Shown here: positions 46,133 to 59,345 of the stretch, in pieces | Layout: each line of letters begins with the position of its first letter | How positions within the stretch are numbered: the stretch's first letter is position 1 | Source: Isoetes taiwanensis | Lineage: Eukaryota > Streptophyta > Lycopodiopsida > Isoetales > Isoetaceae | Direction of reading: 5' to 3' | Assembly: GCA_021234155.1 (NCBI GenBank) | Contig: JAJEKV010000024.1 | Span: 11,444,913 to 11,508,912 of the forward strand | DNA length: 64,000 nucleotides | Program-made: the position numbers and the translations under genes | The notes under the pieces: generated by a model | What the model saw: only the letters and a program-made list of their open reading frames with translations | Told to the model about the DNA's origin: nothing | The model's database searches: none

Positions 46133-47955
46133 TAAACTGCCTTTAATCTAAAGAAAATGAAGAAAAACAGCTAAAAGAATCTAAGCTATATGCTTGCCGC
46201 TCTTATGGAGTTTTTGCTTGGCCAAAAAGTTGCATTCGAAGCTTGCTTGGCGGTTTGTAGAGTCTCCAATGTTTTGTGCACTAACAAATTTGACCAATTG
46301 GGGTGACTCTAAGAACAAGATATTGTTTAATTTAAGAGATGCAATTAAAGGACACATTCATTGTTTTATCACATTGTTTTATCACATTCAGTACTATTAC
46401 CATATGTACAGTACAAATTACGACTTTATGCAAAAAATGCAGTGTGCAATAATGGTGCCACAAGAAGAAATCGTAGCTTTATAAGCTAAGATTTCCTAAG
46501 GTTTAGGGACGTATTCGTATAGGAATATGTATAAAGATGATGGTGGACAGCAGCTTCGTAGTTTTCAAGGTTTTGTGGTTTGTAAGAGTGGATGTTATCT
46601 AAGGTTTGGCATGCATTAATGATCTGATGGTGATGGGTCTTTATGGCATTAAATCGAGAGGAAGGTGTCTTTTGCATGCGCTGAACATGTAGTTTATCCG
46701 GTGGCGCCTTGGAGATGAAGCTTTGGCGCCTTGAACCAGGTATTTTTCTTTTTGTTTGATTCTGTTTTCTCTGTTATCTGTTGTGTCCGACTGTTAGTAT
46801 TGTAAAAAATCTGTTGGAATCTTGTTTCTGCTTTTGGCTGAGGCATCTCGATGAGGAAAGCAGCCAGAAAGGTGCGGATTATACCTGTTTATACAGGAGA
46901 TCAATCCATGGCTATTGGTTGAACTGTTCTGTTATGACTCTTAGTTTTGTTTTTCAGGTTATATATGTTGTTGTCTGTTTTGATCTTATGAACAATATGT
47001 ACATTAACTGTATAATTCAAATGGGGTTGAAATTGAAATGTGCAACTGCTTTTTTGCACCTTCATGTTGTTTGTGCTTGATATTTAAATAATACATTTGT
47101 ACTGACATATTTTTTGGTTAAGTGGGCTTCGGCCCCTGTGTATAAGGGGGATCCCAGGTAGGGGATCCCTCTTATACATGGATGAGTGCTGGTGCTAAGC
47201 CAGGGTTCGATTCCCTGGACTCATGTACATGTATTTCAGTATTGTACGATATCTCAATGGTTGTGAGGGGGTAAAAATATTGAGTCAACTGTGCAAGGTT
47301 GACTTTCAAAGCACACCCAATGGATGGCCCAGATCTGAGGAATAAAGATGTGGGCCTCGAAACCTTAGCTTTTTTTTATTTTGGGCCTTCATCTAACAGC
47401 CGAAAAAAATCGAAAGGGAGTCCAACCATAATGCAACCATAAACAGAGTGATGATGACAGAAGATAGTTTGAAGAATATTTACTAGAATTCTAGAGCAGG
47501 ATGAGATTTCTTGTAGTTTTGGGTTTTTGGCATGTAGAGATTACTAGTTGACTCAAAGACTTAAAGAATATGCAGAAGTTTACTACTTGTGGTGCCACAG
47601 ATGACCCTTATTTCTTATTGGAGGAAACATTGTAAACTTTTTTTGTTGAAATGCTGCAGATTCAGATAAAAAATGTTGTTGTTAGGCTTCTTTTGGAGAA
47701 AGATCTGTTTGGGCTCTTATTGACATTGTCTTATAAATCTGTAAATGTTTCAACCTAATGTTAGTTGCAATGGTAGCTGTTGCTGCCAGTATTATGATCA
47801 TTGTTGGTGGAAAGTGGCTTTCACGTCAGATTTCAAAAACGAAAAATGAAAACAATCTAGTAAGTAGGACTAATCCCTAATTTCAAAAAATCCCTAATGC
47901 ATAATCTATTGCATACATGCCTTTTCCTTCGGGCCAAAACCAAGCTCGAACAAAA
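46133..47955 (+). repeat. Block I', copy 3
   Basis: Nearly identical to 38120-39933, with the ~980-bp extra segment and the same truncated foldback tip at about 47870-47900. No gene recognised. Confidence 0.75.
47140..47235 (+). other. Inverted repeat followed by tRNA-like hairpin (copy 3)
   Basis: Inverted repeat 47140-47177. T-arm stem ccaggg at 47200-47205 and ccctgg at 47213-47218 around ttcgatt. Compared with 39115 there is an extra cggcccc just upstream of the left arm. Confidence 0.65.
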
Positions 47956-49790
47956 GCCATGATCTTCGGCTAAAGTGCCTTTTATCTAAAGAAAATGAAG
48001 AAAAACAGCTAAAAGAATCTAAGCTAGATGCTTGCCGCTCTTATGGAGTTTTTGCTTTGGCCAAAAAGTTGCATCTGAAGCTTGCTTGGCGGTTTGTAGA
48101 GTCTCCAATGTTTTGTGCACTAACGAATTTGACCAATTGGGGTGACTCTGAGAACAAGATATTGTTTAATTCAAGAGATGCAATTAAAGGATGAATAAGT
48201 AAATTAAAATTTTATTTCTAAGAATCCCATCAATTAAAAAGATTAATATATAAGAAACCGACTCTGTGCGCTTAAATACATGAATTTGAAGATGCAGGCT
48301 TTGCTTCGTTGATGCTTTGAACGAGTTTTTGAATGTTCGCCACCGTTACATGAACAATAACTATGGATAAAAAAGGTTGTAATGCACAGTGTCATGATGA
48401 TTAAAAGAGCAAATTTAAAGGAGTTTTGCTTTGCAGACAATTAAAGCAAGAAGCCCTTGTAATGTTCTCCATATACTCTCCACATACAAGACCTTAACCA
48501 TTGCCTTGCTGCAATGTTCTCCATATACTCTCCACATACAAGACCTTAACCATTGCCACATCTCAAAATGGCATGCCGAGCCCAACCCCGTTCTTTCATA
48601 AGCTAAAATATAAAATTCACCATCGCAGTTGGTATGAGAAAAACAATAAGAAAGATGCACATCAACACTTTTATCCCTTGGGAAAATAGCCTTTGGGAAC
48701 TTCATTAGCCTCATAATGTTTACCTTAAGAGAAGAGATTGACTATAATCATTACATAAAGATTGATTTATAAAACCATTTCAACCATACTTCTAGATCAT
48801 CCAAAGAAATAGAGATACCTTTGGGAAGAACATGTAGTGGAGTTATGACAAATGCAAAGGAGTTGAAGCACTTGTCAATTTCCAAATGCACACTATATGG
48901 AAATATGGCGTAAGGCATGTTCGCATTAGATCTTCACATCTAGAACATAGAAATAAAAAGCAAGCATGTGTAACTAGAGGCTAGATGTACCGAAAAACAA
49001 AAGATTTGCCAATCATTCTAATAAAGGAGAAGCATATGGTAAATGTTCATGGTTAAAATAACATGGTTGCTTTGTTTCTTTCTTTAGAAAAGCAGGTAAT
49101 TGTTGTCATAGTTGAAATGACATATTTAGATGTGAAGTAGATCGTTGCCCCATCTTTATGTGCCTTGGACAGAGATAACACTCATTTTTAGCAAGAAAAA
49201 TAGCAAAGCTAGCAACTTCCACCTATGTGGAAATCACAAAAGGCCTTAGATGATGAGTCACCCTTACAAGCTTGTGGATGATATCCAGATTGCTTTGGAT
49301 ATAGAGAGATGTTCACCAACTCCTCCTCGGCATATACTGCTTCTAATGGATTAGAAAGAAAGGACAATATTGAGTATAAAAACTATAGTTTCTTCATGCA
49401 TGCTTCAACAACAAAGGAACGATGTCAACTATCACACATCATGTATCATGAAATAGACTATACCGCATCACATATGCCATCTGCCAAAATATGGAAACCT
49501 CTCCCGAATAACCATAAGCATTATGCTTTTCCAGGTGGGAAACAGACTAGTAACTCAAACAATAAGATAAGAATAAGTTGGACTGCTAATTTTGATCACA
49601 AATCTAGTTCCATCTAGCCTACATCTGGCTCTTCTTGCCTCTACAACCTAAATTCAACACTTATAAAATAGCATCCATTATCTATGTCAAAAACTTTGAA
49701 TCAGATCAAAGCTATGGATAGATGGAGAGAACCTACACATTAGATTAGTTAAGACTATTCTTACCGTAATGATCATATGCTTGAGCTCAC
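47956..49790 (+). repeat. Block I, copy 4 (continues into block II)
   Basis: It matches 6799-8640, without the 1.2-kb insertion and without the Copia junction. Quality falls after about 48780, and the unrecognised peptide region (49309-49617) is frame-broken relative to copy 3. Confidence 0.75.
48463..48557 (+). repeat. 43-bp direct repeat pair (block I, copy 4)
   Basis: Units at 48463-48505 and 48515-48557; perfect copies. Confidence 0.88.
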
Positions 49791-50219
49791 CTACTCGATT
49801 CCCCAACTAGTAGTCGTAATCATGCAATGACAACTGGCATATCGAAAAAAAATACTCCAAATTGTATCAGTCTGCATCTACATCAACTTTGCCAAAGTGG
49901 AAGTATCTCCAACTTCGACCCGTGCCAGTTGATACAAGAGTTGATACCAGAGATGTGTGATCAACCTTCCCTGTATGCTCTATTTTGACTTGCTCTTTCT
50001 AGTGTATAGTAGAATAAAAATCATAAGGCGAGCCTTTGGAAAAAGTGTGAAGAACTTTCTGCTCAAAAAAGATCTTACAACATTGTTATGGCACATGTCT
50101 ATGTGTTACTGCATCCTAAAATATGACATGGGTATTTCCTTATCATATTTGCTTTAGAAAAAAAGTTACGTTCAAAGTTTACAGCTCACCGCACCAAAAT
50201 CTATAGGTCGGCTCACCGC

Positions 50220-50863
50220 ACCTAGCGAGCCCAGGACATCCCTTCGGACAGAGCCTACGGCCTAGGAGGTGGCAGACCCATATCCGACCCAAACATAGCG
50301 ACCGACTATAAGCCTAGCACAATCAGGAGCTCTAGTAGCCATGCTCAAGCAAGGCTCCATCCCCACTTCAACATGGTGTCCATTGTTTGTTGCTCAATCA
50401 CACATAACCTCTACATACCCGGTGGGCTCTTGCATTGTGTCGCATTTAATAGGATTTAGAGGGTTCTAGCTAGGAACATCACTAAATCTAGTAGCTTTCA
50501 GGCCTCTACCCCCCTTTAAACCCCAATTCACAGGAGGAACAGAAAGAGAGAAGATTCATTCATAGATCATCCATAATACTCACATATAGAACATCAATTA
50601 GAACTTTACCATCCATCTAATCATACGAGGTTTAGATAATCACACAATTATCTAAGAACTAACCTGCCTCTCTTGGCTATATTGGTGTTTCTAAGTACAT
50701 CCATCTCATGTTTAATTAACATAGCTAAAATAATCCCTTTTATGCTAACTTCCCATGGTCCTATGGCTCCACACCCTTGGTGACGTGTCAAGGAGGTTAT
50801 ACACTTCTGGTACATTCGTGTATAAATATATACGCTTATCATATAAATATGTAGAACGTCACA
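50220..50863 (-). mobile_element. Truncated antisense LTR (copy 2)
   Basis: It is the counterpart of 9130-9793. The minus strand starts tgtgacg at 50863 after the purine tract (50865-50877). The left boundary is approximate. Confidence 0.58.
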
Positions 50864-53211
50864 TTCTACCCCCTTGAAATAATACTGTCCTTACTATTAA
50901 GATTAGGGATTGAACGATGCAATCATAATTAAGAAGGTAAAACCGGTTTCATTACTTCCAAAAAAGTTACATAACCGGTGTCACCGAGCCCATTTTACAA
51001 AAAGATGTAGAACATCGAGGATGTCAAGTAGACAAGGTGGTCCTCGACCATAACAAAGACACATATATAGAAATAGGAAACAACTCAAAAGAAAATTATT
51101 GCTCCTTCTCAAGAAAGGCACCTAAGCCCGGAAGGCCCCAAGATGCATTACTAACCCGCAGGCTAACAACACATCAATACATATATATAATTAAGTAATA
51201 ACTAGTAACGTGTGTTTCGGCGATGCCGAAAGCAAATGTGGAAGAGCGCAGGTGTGCAAAAAAATGATATCGAGATTATGTGTGCTCGATGACGCCAGTG
51301 CAATTGGGGTTGTATATTCAAAGAAATGAAAGAAAGTGAAAATACCGCTGAAATGGCACCGTGTTAAAAGGAAAGTCAACTGATTGGAACGTGATTTTGA
51401 ATTGTATAGTGAAGTTCTCATCTCATTTAAGGATGCATAGTGATGCCTTTCATTAGGGATAGTGGAAGCAAAGCCGGTCATGGCTTATACAAACACGATT
51501 CTTCAATGTCCCACTAAACAAAAATTTTGATCAAAAGAAAGTAAGGATCAACAAAGAAGGCATTCTATTTAAGAGTGAAAATGCACTATACAATGGGATT
51601 AAATACTTTTTTGTGTGCTTGAAAATTAAAGTAAACAGAAAAAGGGAGATAGCTTTTGTCATAAAAGGCTGATGCATTGTTTGTAGATGCCTTGTGATGC
51701 CGTGCATTCGAGATAGTGCAAGCCAAGTTGGCCTCCCTTTAAAACAAAGAAAAAAAAAAAAAAAAAAGGAAAAGAAAAAGAAAAAGACCTATAAGTGGGG
51801 AATAGTGGCTCTTCTAAATGGGTTTTATTTCGAGATTGTAAATGCACAGAAATGATTGAGTAAGGGCTCTTGTGTGGCCCTTATGTATTCCTTATTGAGA
51901 GAAAGCAAAAGTGGTGAAATAATTTTCCCCTAAGGTTACAAAGTCTATATTTGTGCTCTTATGGGACCAAGAATTACTTATCAAGGGTAAAGTTGTGTGA
52001 CTCATGTGAGCTTTAATTGGTTGAATTTTGAAAGGGGGATCCAGCAAAAGATTTAGCCATTCCCAAGACCATCATAGTTTATTAAAATATTAACGAAATG
52101 ATCACTGCGGTGTTACTACATTGCCTAGAACCACCCTAGATCAAATAGAAAGACACAGATAAAGAGACACAAAATATTTGTTGATGCTAGTATGTGTTGT
52201 CGTCCTACCTTTTCTTGAGAACCTTTTCGTTGAGGCATGAATGTGTTGCATTCAAAGAAGCTACAGTTTGCTTCAGGTAGTCCTGGCATGTGTTTTTTAT
52301 TCGGCCTTTAACATCCATATGTGCAACTTCCATCACATGTAATTTCGCAAGAATGAACATTATTTGCTTTTGTAATTAACTTGTTATTGAAATTGTCTAA
52401 TAACAATATCATCAATGTATTAACTTTGCGGTTATGGACTTCCGTAGAAAAAATAATGGTTTATAAGGAATGTGAAGGAAATATGCATCTCCACATGATG
52501 CACATCACTAAGGGCCTAATGTTGTACTTTGTTGGATTCTCCCCAAAATGTGTTCCATTACATATTCCAACACCAAGAGTTCTTTTGCTAATAAAATGTC
52601 AAATCACCCCGGAGAGTTGTCTAACGACTGACTACTGGATTTGACAAATACAAACCAACCATTTGCATTGTTTTGCCCTGGGAGTTGTTGATGGTCATAC
52701 AAAACGCTAGACGTAGGGGGATATTTTTACTCGAAGCACTTTGTAATATTTTGAATGTATAATATGAAGTGGAACACGCTCTTCAAAAAAAAAAAAAAAA
52801 ACTCTACTTCAATATTCTTTGAAGTATTCTTTCAAACCGCAATCTCAACATCTATAGCACGCCTTCTCGACATCTATAGCACATCTTCCCAACACACAAA
52901 TAATAAGACAGTGTTTATCCTATAATGCTTACGTGTAAAAACAAACCTTAGTAACATGATCATGCCAACTTTCAATGTCAATTGTTGTGGAGGCATCCCA
53001 CTCAAGTCTAATGTCATCTAATGTCTAATGGCATGCATGATTGCAAAAAATGCCCTACTCAAAAAAAGGCCCACTAAATGAAAACAGGATAAAACTATTA
53101 GTCCAAATTAATTACCCCAAAGGGGCCCTTGTTTCTATGTCATCCCAAGATGCTCCCCACTAAGAAGTAAGAAAAGTGTGTGTACGGACGCGGAGAGCGA
53201 GCCCGGACGAA

Positions 53212-53375
53212 CCACAATGAACAAATCCCGGATTTTGACTTTGTCCCTAAAATATATAAAAATGGTGTTTTACAAAATGATGATATTTTGGCCATTTCAA
53301 ATGATCCTAGATACATAACCAAGGATTGGGGGATTATCAAGTATGGTACCATAAAAATTGATTCGATTGATAAAT
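53212..53375 (+). pseudogene. rpoC2: Fragment of plastid rpoC2, copy 2
   Basis: The same ~54-codon segment as at 12150-12312, open from 53180 to 53401, with D in place of E before FVPK. Its position within block II is identical, so it was duplicated with the block after a single plastid-DNA insertion. Not functional. Confidence 0.7.
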
Positions 53376-55034
53376 TCCTACAAATTTGTCTATATAATTA
53401 ATTTGGAGCTGAGACATTTGAGAGCTTATTTCAAGTAAAATTCCCTATAGCATACAAATAATTCAATTCACTTACATGATAGAGACCAAGAGAGCTCTTA
53501 CTATTAACAATCAACTATTAATTAATTCAACCTCCTTTTATTTTATTTGGGCAGCCAAGTAGTGATGGTTAACCAAATGTTGCAAGGTGATGTTAAAGCT
53601 TCAATCCATTCATCTTATTTCCATGGTACGTTTCAGTTGGCATCAATCTTCAACAAATAATTGGTTGAGCTAAACATCGTGCAAAATTGGTTGGAAGTTT
53701 TGGGTGACACAATCAAGAAAAAGTTGCCTAGGTTTGTTGTAGCGTAACATGCGCATATACATTACGGCCATATATTTGGAACCTTGCCCATAATTTGCTT
53801 TCCGTGATTCTCTGACAATGTTACATACGCCATTAATGGGAAATTATCGGACACATAGTACTATAAGACGACTCACCGACCTAACATCGCGATGAAGCAA
53901 ACATGATGCTTAATCCAGTTTTAAATTGGTCCAAAAATGTGCTAAGGTGATTAAATCCCCGCCTTCAATCCAACTTCAAAGGATAAGCTTCTAGTCTTAG
54001 CGCTTTTGCATCATTCAAAGCTAGGTCCGAAGTGAAGACATATTTAATGCTTTAAACGCCAATATGTACGCACCATAAGAAGGCAAAAAGCTTGGCTAAT
54101 ATTACTTTGTAAATGTGTAGAAAATTTCTATATCATGTCCTAATCCTCGCTTCAACCGCCATCGCCAAATTACCATAATGCAAATGTACTTATCCGAGCC
54201 AGTTGGACTTCGTGGCATTAGCAACACGGAAAAACCCGCTTGTAACACAAAAAATACCATTAGAGGACCAATCCATGTCACAAAGATTCAAGATAAGAAT
54301 TAGTAATTTAGCAACAAAATTTTATCTAGTAACTTTTATGTAGCAACAAACTTTGATAACAGCTTATCCGCACACACCGACCTGTCCACCTTTTTGTTTC
54401 TATCATGCAAGAGAAGATGAGCTAATTCTTGCCTTTGCTGCAAACATGAGTTGGATATACTGGCTACACAAAGTGCACTAAAGAAAAGTCAGTATGAAGA
54501 ATAGATTGCAACTATGAAAAATAGATTATAATTGCAACCTAGTAATATGATTGACAACCCTTTAATTAATTCTCCACAGCTTTAAAATGTAGAAGTTCAC
54601 ATAGAATTAGAAAAGCAAGAAGCTTTATCGAACTATCCACTTGCCTTTTCCGCTCTAGTTCTTTATAGCTGGATTGTTGAGCTCCTTGTTTCAACGGAAA
54701 TAATATTTAGCATTGCTAGATATATGTGAAGTAGGGAGCTCAAATTGGAAGCTTAGATGGCATTAAGCTTCCAATTTAGTACAAGAGAAATAGAGTTAAG
54801 GAGGGCAACTTCAATCTATGACTTTTGTGCTGAAATATGGTTTGGATGGGTCCAACATATTTAAAAGGATTTTCCATCTTTGACATTGATTTTGTCAAGA
54901 ACTTCAGGTTGGAGTTTTCACATGCGAACCTCCCTTTCACTAGTAGCAGAATCGAGACATTCCATGTCCATGGGCAACCATAATCTATTGCATACATGCC
55001 TTTGCCTTCGGGCCAAAACCAAGCTCGAACAAAA

Positions 55035-58000
55035 GCCATGATCTTCGGCTAAAGTGCCTTTAATCTAAAGAAAATGAAGAAAAACAGCTAAAAGAATCTA
55101 AGCTAGATGCTTGCCGCTCTTATGGAGTTTTTGCTTGGCCAAAAAGCGCATCCTAAGCTTGTTTTTTGCGGTTTGCGTAGTCTCCAATGTTTTGTGCACT
55201 AACAAATTTGATTAATTGGGGTGACTCTGAGAACAAGATATTGTTTAATTTAAGAGATTCAATTAAAGGACACATTCATTGTTTTATCACATTGTTTTAT
55301 CACATTCAGTACTATTACCATCCATACATTACAAATTACGACTTTATGCATAAAACGCAGTGTGCAATAACAAAGTGATGATGACAGAAGAGAGTTTGAA
55401 GAATATTTACTAGAATTCTAGAGCAGGATGAGATTTCTTGTAGTTTTGGGTTTTTGGCATGTAGAGATTACTGTAGTTGACTCAAAGACTTAAAGAATAT
55501 GCAGAAGTTTACTGTGGTGGTGCCACAGATGACCCTTTGTCAAAAAATGCATTATATTGGAGGAAACATTGTAAACGTTTTTTGTTGAAATGTTGCAGAT
55601 TCAGATAAAAATGCTATTGTTAGGCTTCTTCTAGAGAAAGACCTGTTTGGGCTCTTATTGACATTGTCTTATAGATCTGTAAATGTTTCAACCTAATGTT
55701 AGTTGCAACGGTAGCTGTTGCTGCCAGTATTATGATCATTGTTGGTGGAAAGTGGCTTTCACGTCAGATTTCAAAAACGAAAAATGGAACAATCTAGTAA
55801 GTAGGAGTAAATGTTTTCTATTCCAAATAGAACTAGCGAAAAGGCCCAACAGTAGCCTTGGGCAGTTTCAGGTTTATTGCATTTGATTAGCTTAGATTGT
55901 TTTGACTGGTTTTTTTTTTTTTTTTTAAGCATAGTTTGTACCTTGTATAACAAAGAATTAACAATTGTTGGATATTAACATTATTGAATATTATTTTTGG
56001 GTTGCCCCTAGTGGGGGGGCAAACCTTTGCTCAAGTGGGATTCTTGGAATATGTTGTGGATATGTTTGTATCGATCAATTGAAACTATCGGTTGAGCAAC
56101 CTGACCAACCGGGTTTTCGTTGCCTTAGATCGGGTGTGGATCGGGTGTTGGTATCCTATGGTTAGAGAGGATCACCAAAACTCTGCCTTTGTAGAAGTAA
56201 TAAAATGCACCAAGAAGGGTCTTGCATCTAGAAATCCATTTTTCGAGAGTTAAGTTCATAAGCCGTGGTCGTCTCTTTGGCATTCTAGAAGCATTCAAGC
56301 CACAAAATGAAGTTTTCCTTTGCCTCCTTTAGCCCTATTTCTCGCCGGCGGGTACCATGTCCGTGGCAAGAGATGGTTTCCACATTTCGTAAACACACAA
56401 TTTGTCGAGCTAGAGTCTTAGAGTTGTGTATATGGATGGTGATTCAAGCAGGTGTTAGGTACGAGATCAAGCCTCAATCAATGTATACTTTGAAATTTAA
56501 TGCATAACAGGTCAAGGGTTTGGATTACAGCTTGCCTAGCTGCAAATATTGTTTTTCGAAAGTATAATCTCTTGATGTGGTTCTTATTGCAGCTCACATA
56601 TGTGTTCACAACTTTGGCAAGAGAAAAATTGGGGCACTTGAAGTGCAAGGCTCAAATTTTGAAGATATAGTCCAAAGGTCCAAGAGGGTTCCATGCATAG
56701 ATAAGCAAGTCGAAATGGCTAGAAAAGAGACCTTCAAAATTAGAGCATTAATCCTTTGTTTAGTTGGCAAGTGTTTGAGGTCAAGCTTCGCTTCACAATA
56801 TCATTGGCGCATTAAGAGGTTCTATATAGTTATATAGTGGCGATGAGCACCCACCGCTTTTTTCCTCTTTGAAAATGTCTACCATGATGAATCTCTTCCG
56901 ACAAAGCTAGATTTAGATTTGATAATTTGCGCCTCGGTTTTATCCGCTTAGCACCGCTTGTTTTGTTTGATAGATATGTCGACTCATCGCCTCTTAGATG
57001 GTTGATTAGCTTTTTGGGCGTGTAGTGATTCACAATCCTACTTTTGCACTTGGGTCTTGTAGCTTCTACAACACCGCTTGAAACTCCAAGACATTAGAGA
57101 AGTTTCACCAGACATCAAGTGTTAAAGTGCTCCATGATTCTCTTGTCGCCAAAGCTCCTCGTAGCAAAGATGAAGATATTACACTTTGCTCAAAGAACTT
57201 GGGGCTTCCATCATGGTAGTTTATGTTCATTTGTACTCATAGAAGAAAAAAAAAGGGGGGGAACAATCTAGTAAGTAGGACTAAATGTTTTCTATTCCAA
57301 ATAGAACTAGCAAAAAGGCCCAACAGGAGCCTTGGGCAGTTTTAGGCTTAAATTTAGTTTTGTATTTGATTAGCTTAGATTGTTTTTGCATGGTGTTTTT
57401 ATTTATTTTTTTTTAAGGCATAGTTTGTACCTTGTATAACAAACAATAAAAAACTGTTGGATATTAACATTATTGAACATCATTTTTTAACTTGATTGGA
57501 GCTTTGCATGGGTCTTAATTTTTCTAGGTCTTTTTAAGACTATAATAGAACAGAATAGAATAGAGGCTTGGTGATGAGGTGCCATGTAGATAGGGTATAT
57601 TTTACACTATAGAAGGCTTTGGCAAAGTCTTTTAAAACAAGATGCTAATGCATCAATGGGTTGTCCATTAGAAGACCCATATATGCGTCCTTAACTATGT
57701 ATCATTGTGGTCATCGTGCAAGTGGCAAGGATTGAGCTTATGCATTTTTTATTCATTATAATCATCTTGCAAGTGGTAAAAATCGATTTCATTGTAGTTT
57801 CGATTAAAGATAACATGGAATGCTATTGGTTTCCTAAATATAGATGCATTAAGTACAAATCCAAATTGGAAGCTTAGATGGCATTAAGCTTCCAATTAGT
57901 ACAAGAGAAATAGAGGTAAGGAGGGCAACTTCAATCTATGACTTTTGTGCTGAAATATGGTTTGGATGGGTCCGACATATTTGAGAAAGATTTTCCATCT

Positions 58001-58726
58001 TTGACATTGATTTTGTCAAGAACATTAGGTTGGAGTTTTCACATCGCAACCTCCCTTTCACTAGTAGCGTAAAAATCGAGACATTCCATGTCTATAGGCA
58101 ACCATTAGGGTTTTTTGAGATCACAAAAGGGCCTCCAAAAAATGCCAACTAAGCCAAATGAAGATAAATGAACTACCAATAAAAATCGAGTTTCGACGGG
58201 TCCGGGCCAAGAAAAGCAAGTATAACTAACTCATCAATCACATTTTCTAACATAACTATTGATAGAAGTCCAAATGAGCTATCGCTTAGTGGAATAGATA
58301 GATCTCATCGAGATCTTTCCAACCTTGGGTGCTTTGCACATATTTTGACCATTCGTGATTGTCAAAACTCTAAAAACATTGTTTTTAACATTTTTTACTA
58401 TCCTATGGGGCTAAAAAGATATGCAAAAGCATCCAAGGTTAGAAAGATCTCAATGAGATCTATCCATTGCACCAAACAAGATCTCATTTGGACTTTTCTA
58501 TCAATACTTATGGTCTAAAATGTGATCCAAAGAGTTAGTTATAACTTTTTGCCGAATCGATTACCGCCTGCTTTTCTTCGATTGGTAGTTCGTGATAGCT
58601 TAGTCAAGAATTCTTAGAAGGCCCTTTTATAATCTCAAAAATCCCTAATGCATAATCTATTGCATACATGCCTTTGCCTTCTGCCAAACCCAAGCTCGAA
58701 CAAAAGCCATGATCTTCGGGCTAAAC
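55035..58726 (+). repeat. Block III, copy c
   Basis: The full III monomer: head, exon-like but unrecognised body (open stretches 55683-55886, 55965-56165, 56307-56507, 56577-56837), internal duplicate of the acaatctagtaagtagg segment (about 55790 and 57265), 34-bp hairpin (57864), foldback element (58103-58650) and tail. It ends with taaac (58722-58726), directly against the next Copia LTR. ttcttattgcag at about 56581 looks like a splice acceptor preceding the 86-residue stretch. No family assignment is possible. Confidence 0.75.
58103..58650. mobile_element. Foldback (MITE-like) element, copy 2
   Basis: cattaggg at 58103 to ccctaatg at 58650, with arms as in 31947-32493. The same position in block III shows that it was duplicated with the block. 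Confidence 0.78.
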
Positions 58727-59321
58727 CGTTGAAATTGCGTATCATTACAATATTTCGAAAGCACGTATATTAAGGAGATCTTGTGCAAAGATGATCGTGG
58801 ATTAGTCCCAAGAAGTTGAAGTTTTGAATAGTTGCCGTATGTAAACATTGAAATTATGTTTAAAGGGTTGATTCGAAAAAACCATAGTGGTTCAAACATG
58901 ACACTAGGTCAAAGTGTCAAATATTATATGCAGGTCTGTGGGATATTTTTGAAGATTAAGCAAACGGTCAGGCCTGAACTTCGGCACAAATTCCTGAGGC
59001 AAAACCACCTGTATAAATTCTATTTTAAGTGCAGAACCGTCGGGATAAACCCTGTAACTATGTACAGCATTCTTTGGTTGTGAATATAGAGGTCGGAGAT
59101 GGCCAGAGGCGCCATGGAATGAAATGACCTAAGCTCTAATATGAGTGTTTGCTTTGCTCGATAATTTGATGTGCAAATTTGCATTAAACCAATGGTTGGA
59201 TAAGATTTATAAATTGCATATGAGTTGTTGAACATTAGGCTCATTGTTATGCTCCAATATTAAATTTCAAATCAAGGTTTAATATTGTGCTCAATTCTTG
59301 TGGAAATCTTAAATAACATCA
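58727..59321 (+). repeat. Copia C3 5' LTR
   Basis: About 595 bp. Like the C2 5' LTR, it shares ggattagtccc-type shortening, gccgtatg and gtgggatat, which distinguish both 5' LTRs from the 3' LTRs. This shows that C2 and C3 descend from one insertion. Confidence 0.9.
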
Positions 59322-59345
59322 TTGGTATCAGAGCAGGTTAAAGAA

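Larger units (their letters stand above)
49791..55034 (+). repeat. Block II, copy 2
   Basis: It is colinear with 8641-14180. The first 450 bp and the 53630-54250 stretch differ most, by short gaps and replacements. It holds the antisense LTR (50220-50863), A tracts near 51750 and 52790, the rpoC2-like fragment (53212-53375) and the 34-bp hairpin (54743-54776). No intact gene is visible; the small open stretch at 52381-52644 is shared with copy 1 but unrecognised. Confidence 0.75.
32570..58726. repeat. Complete ~26.16-kb macro-repeat unit (C, I', I, C', I', I, II, III)
   Basis: A Copia 5' LTR starts at 32570 with TAAAC before it, and the same junction recurs at 58727. Between them the order is full Copia, I', I, truncated Copia, I', I, II, III. 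The sequence after 58727 restarts the same order. The left part of the window (1-18250) is another copy of the I-C'-I'-I-II-III portion, so at least three partial or complete units are present. The left copy differs by a duplicated block III and a 10.6-kb LTR element. The shared junctions (the I/C' breakpoint at 1836 and 42971, and the TAAAC sites) show that these are duplications of one rearranged locus, not independent insertions. An assembly artefact in a repeat cannot be excluded. Confidence 0.8.
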
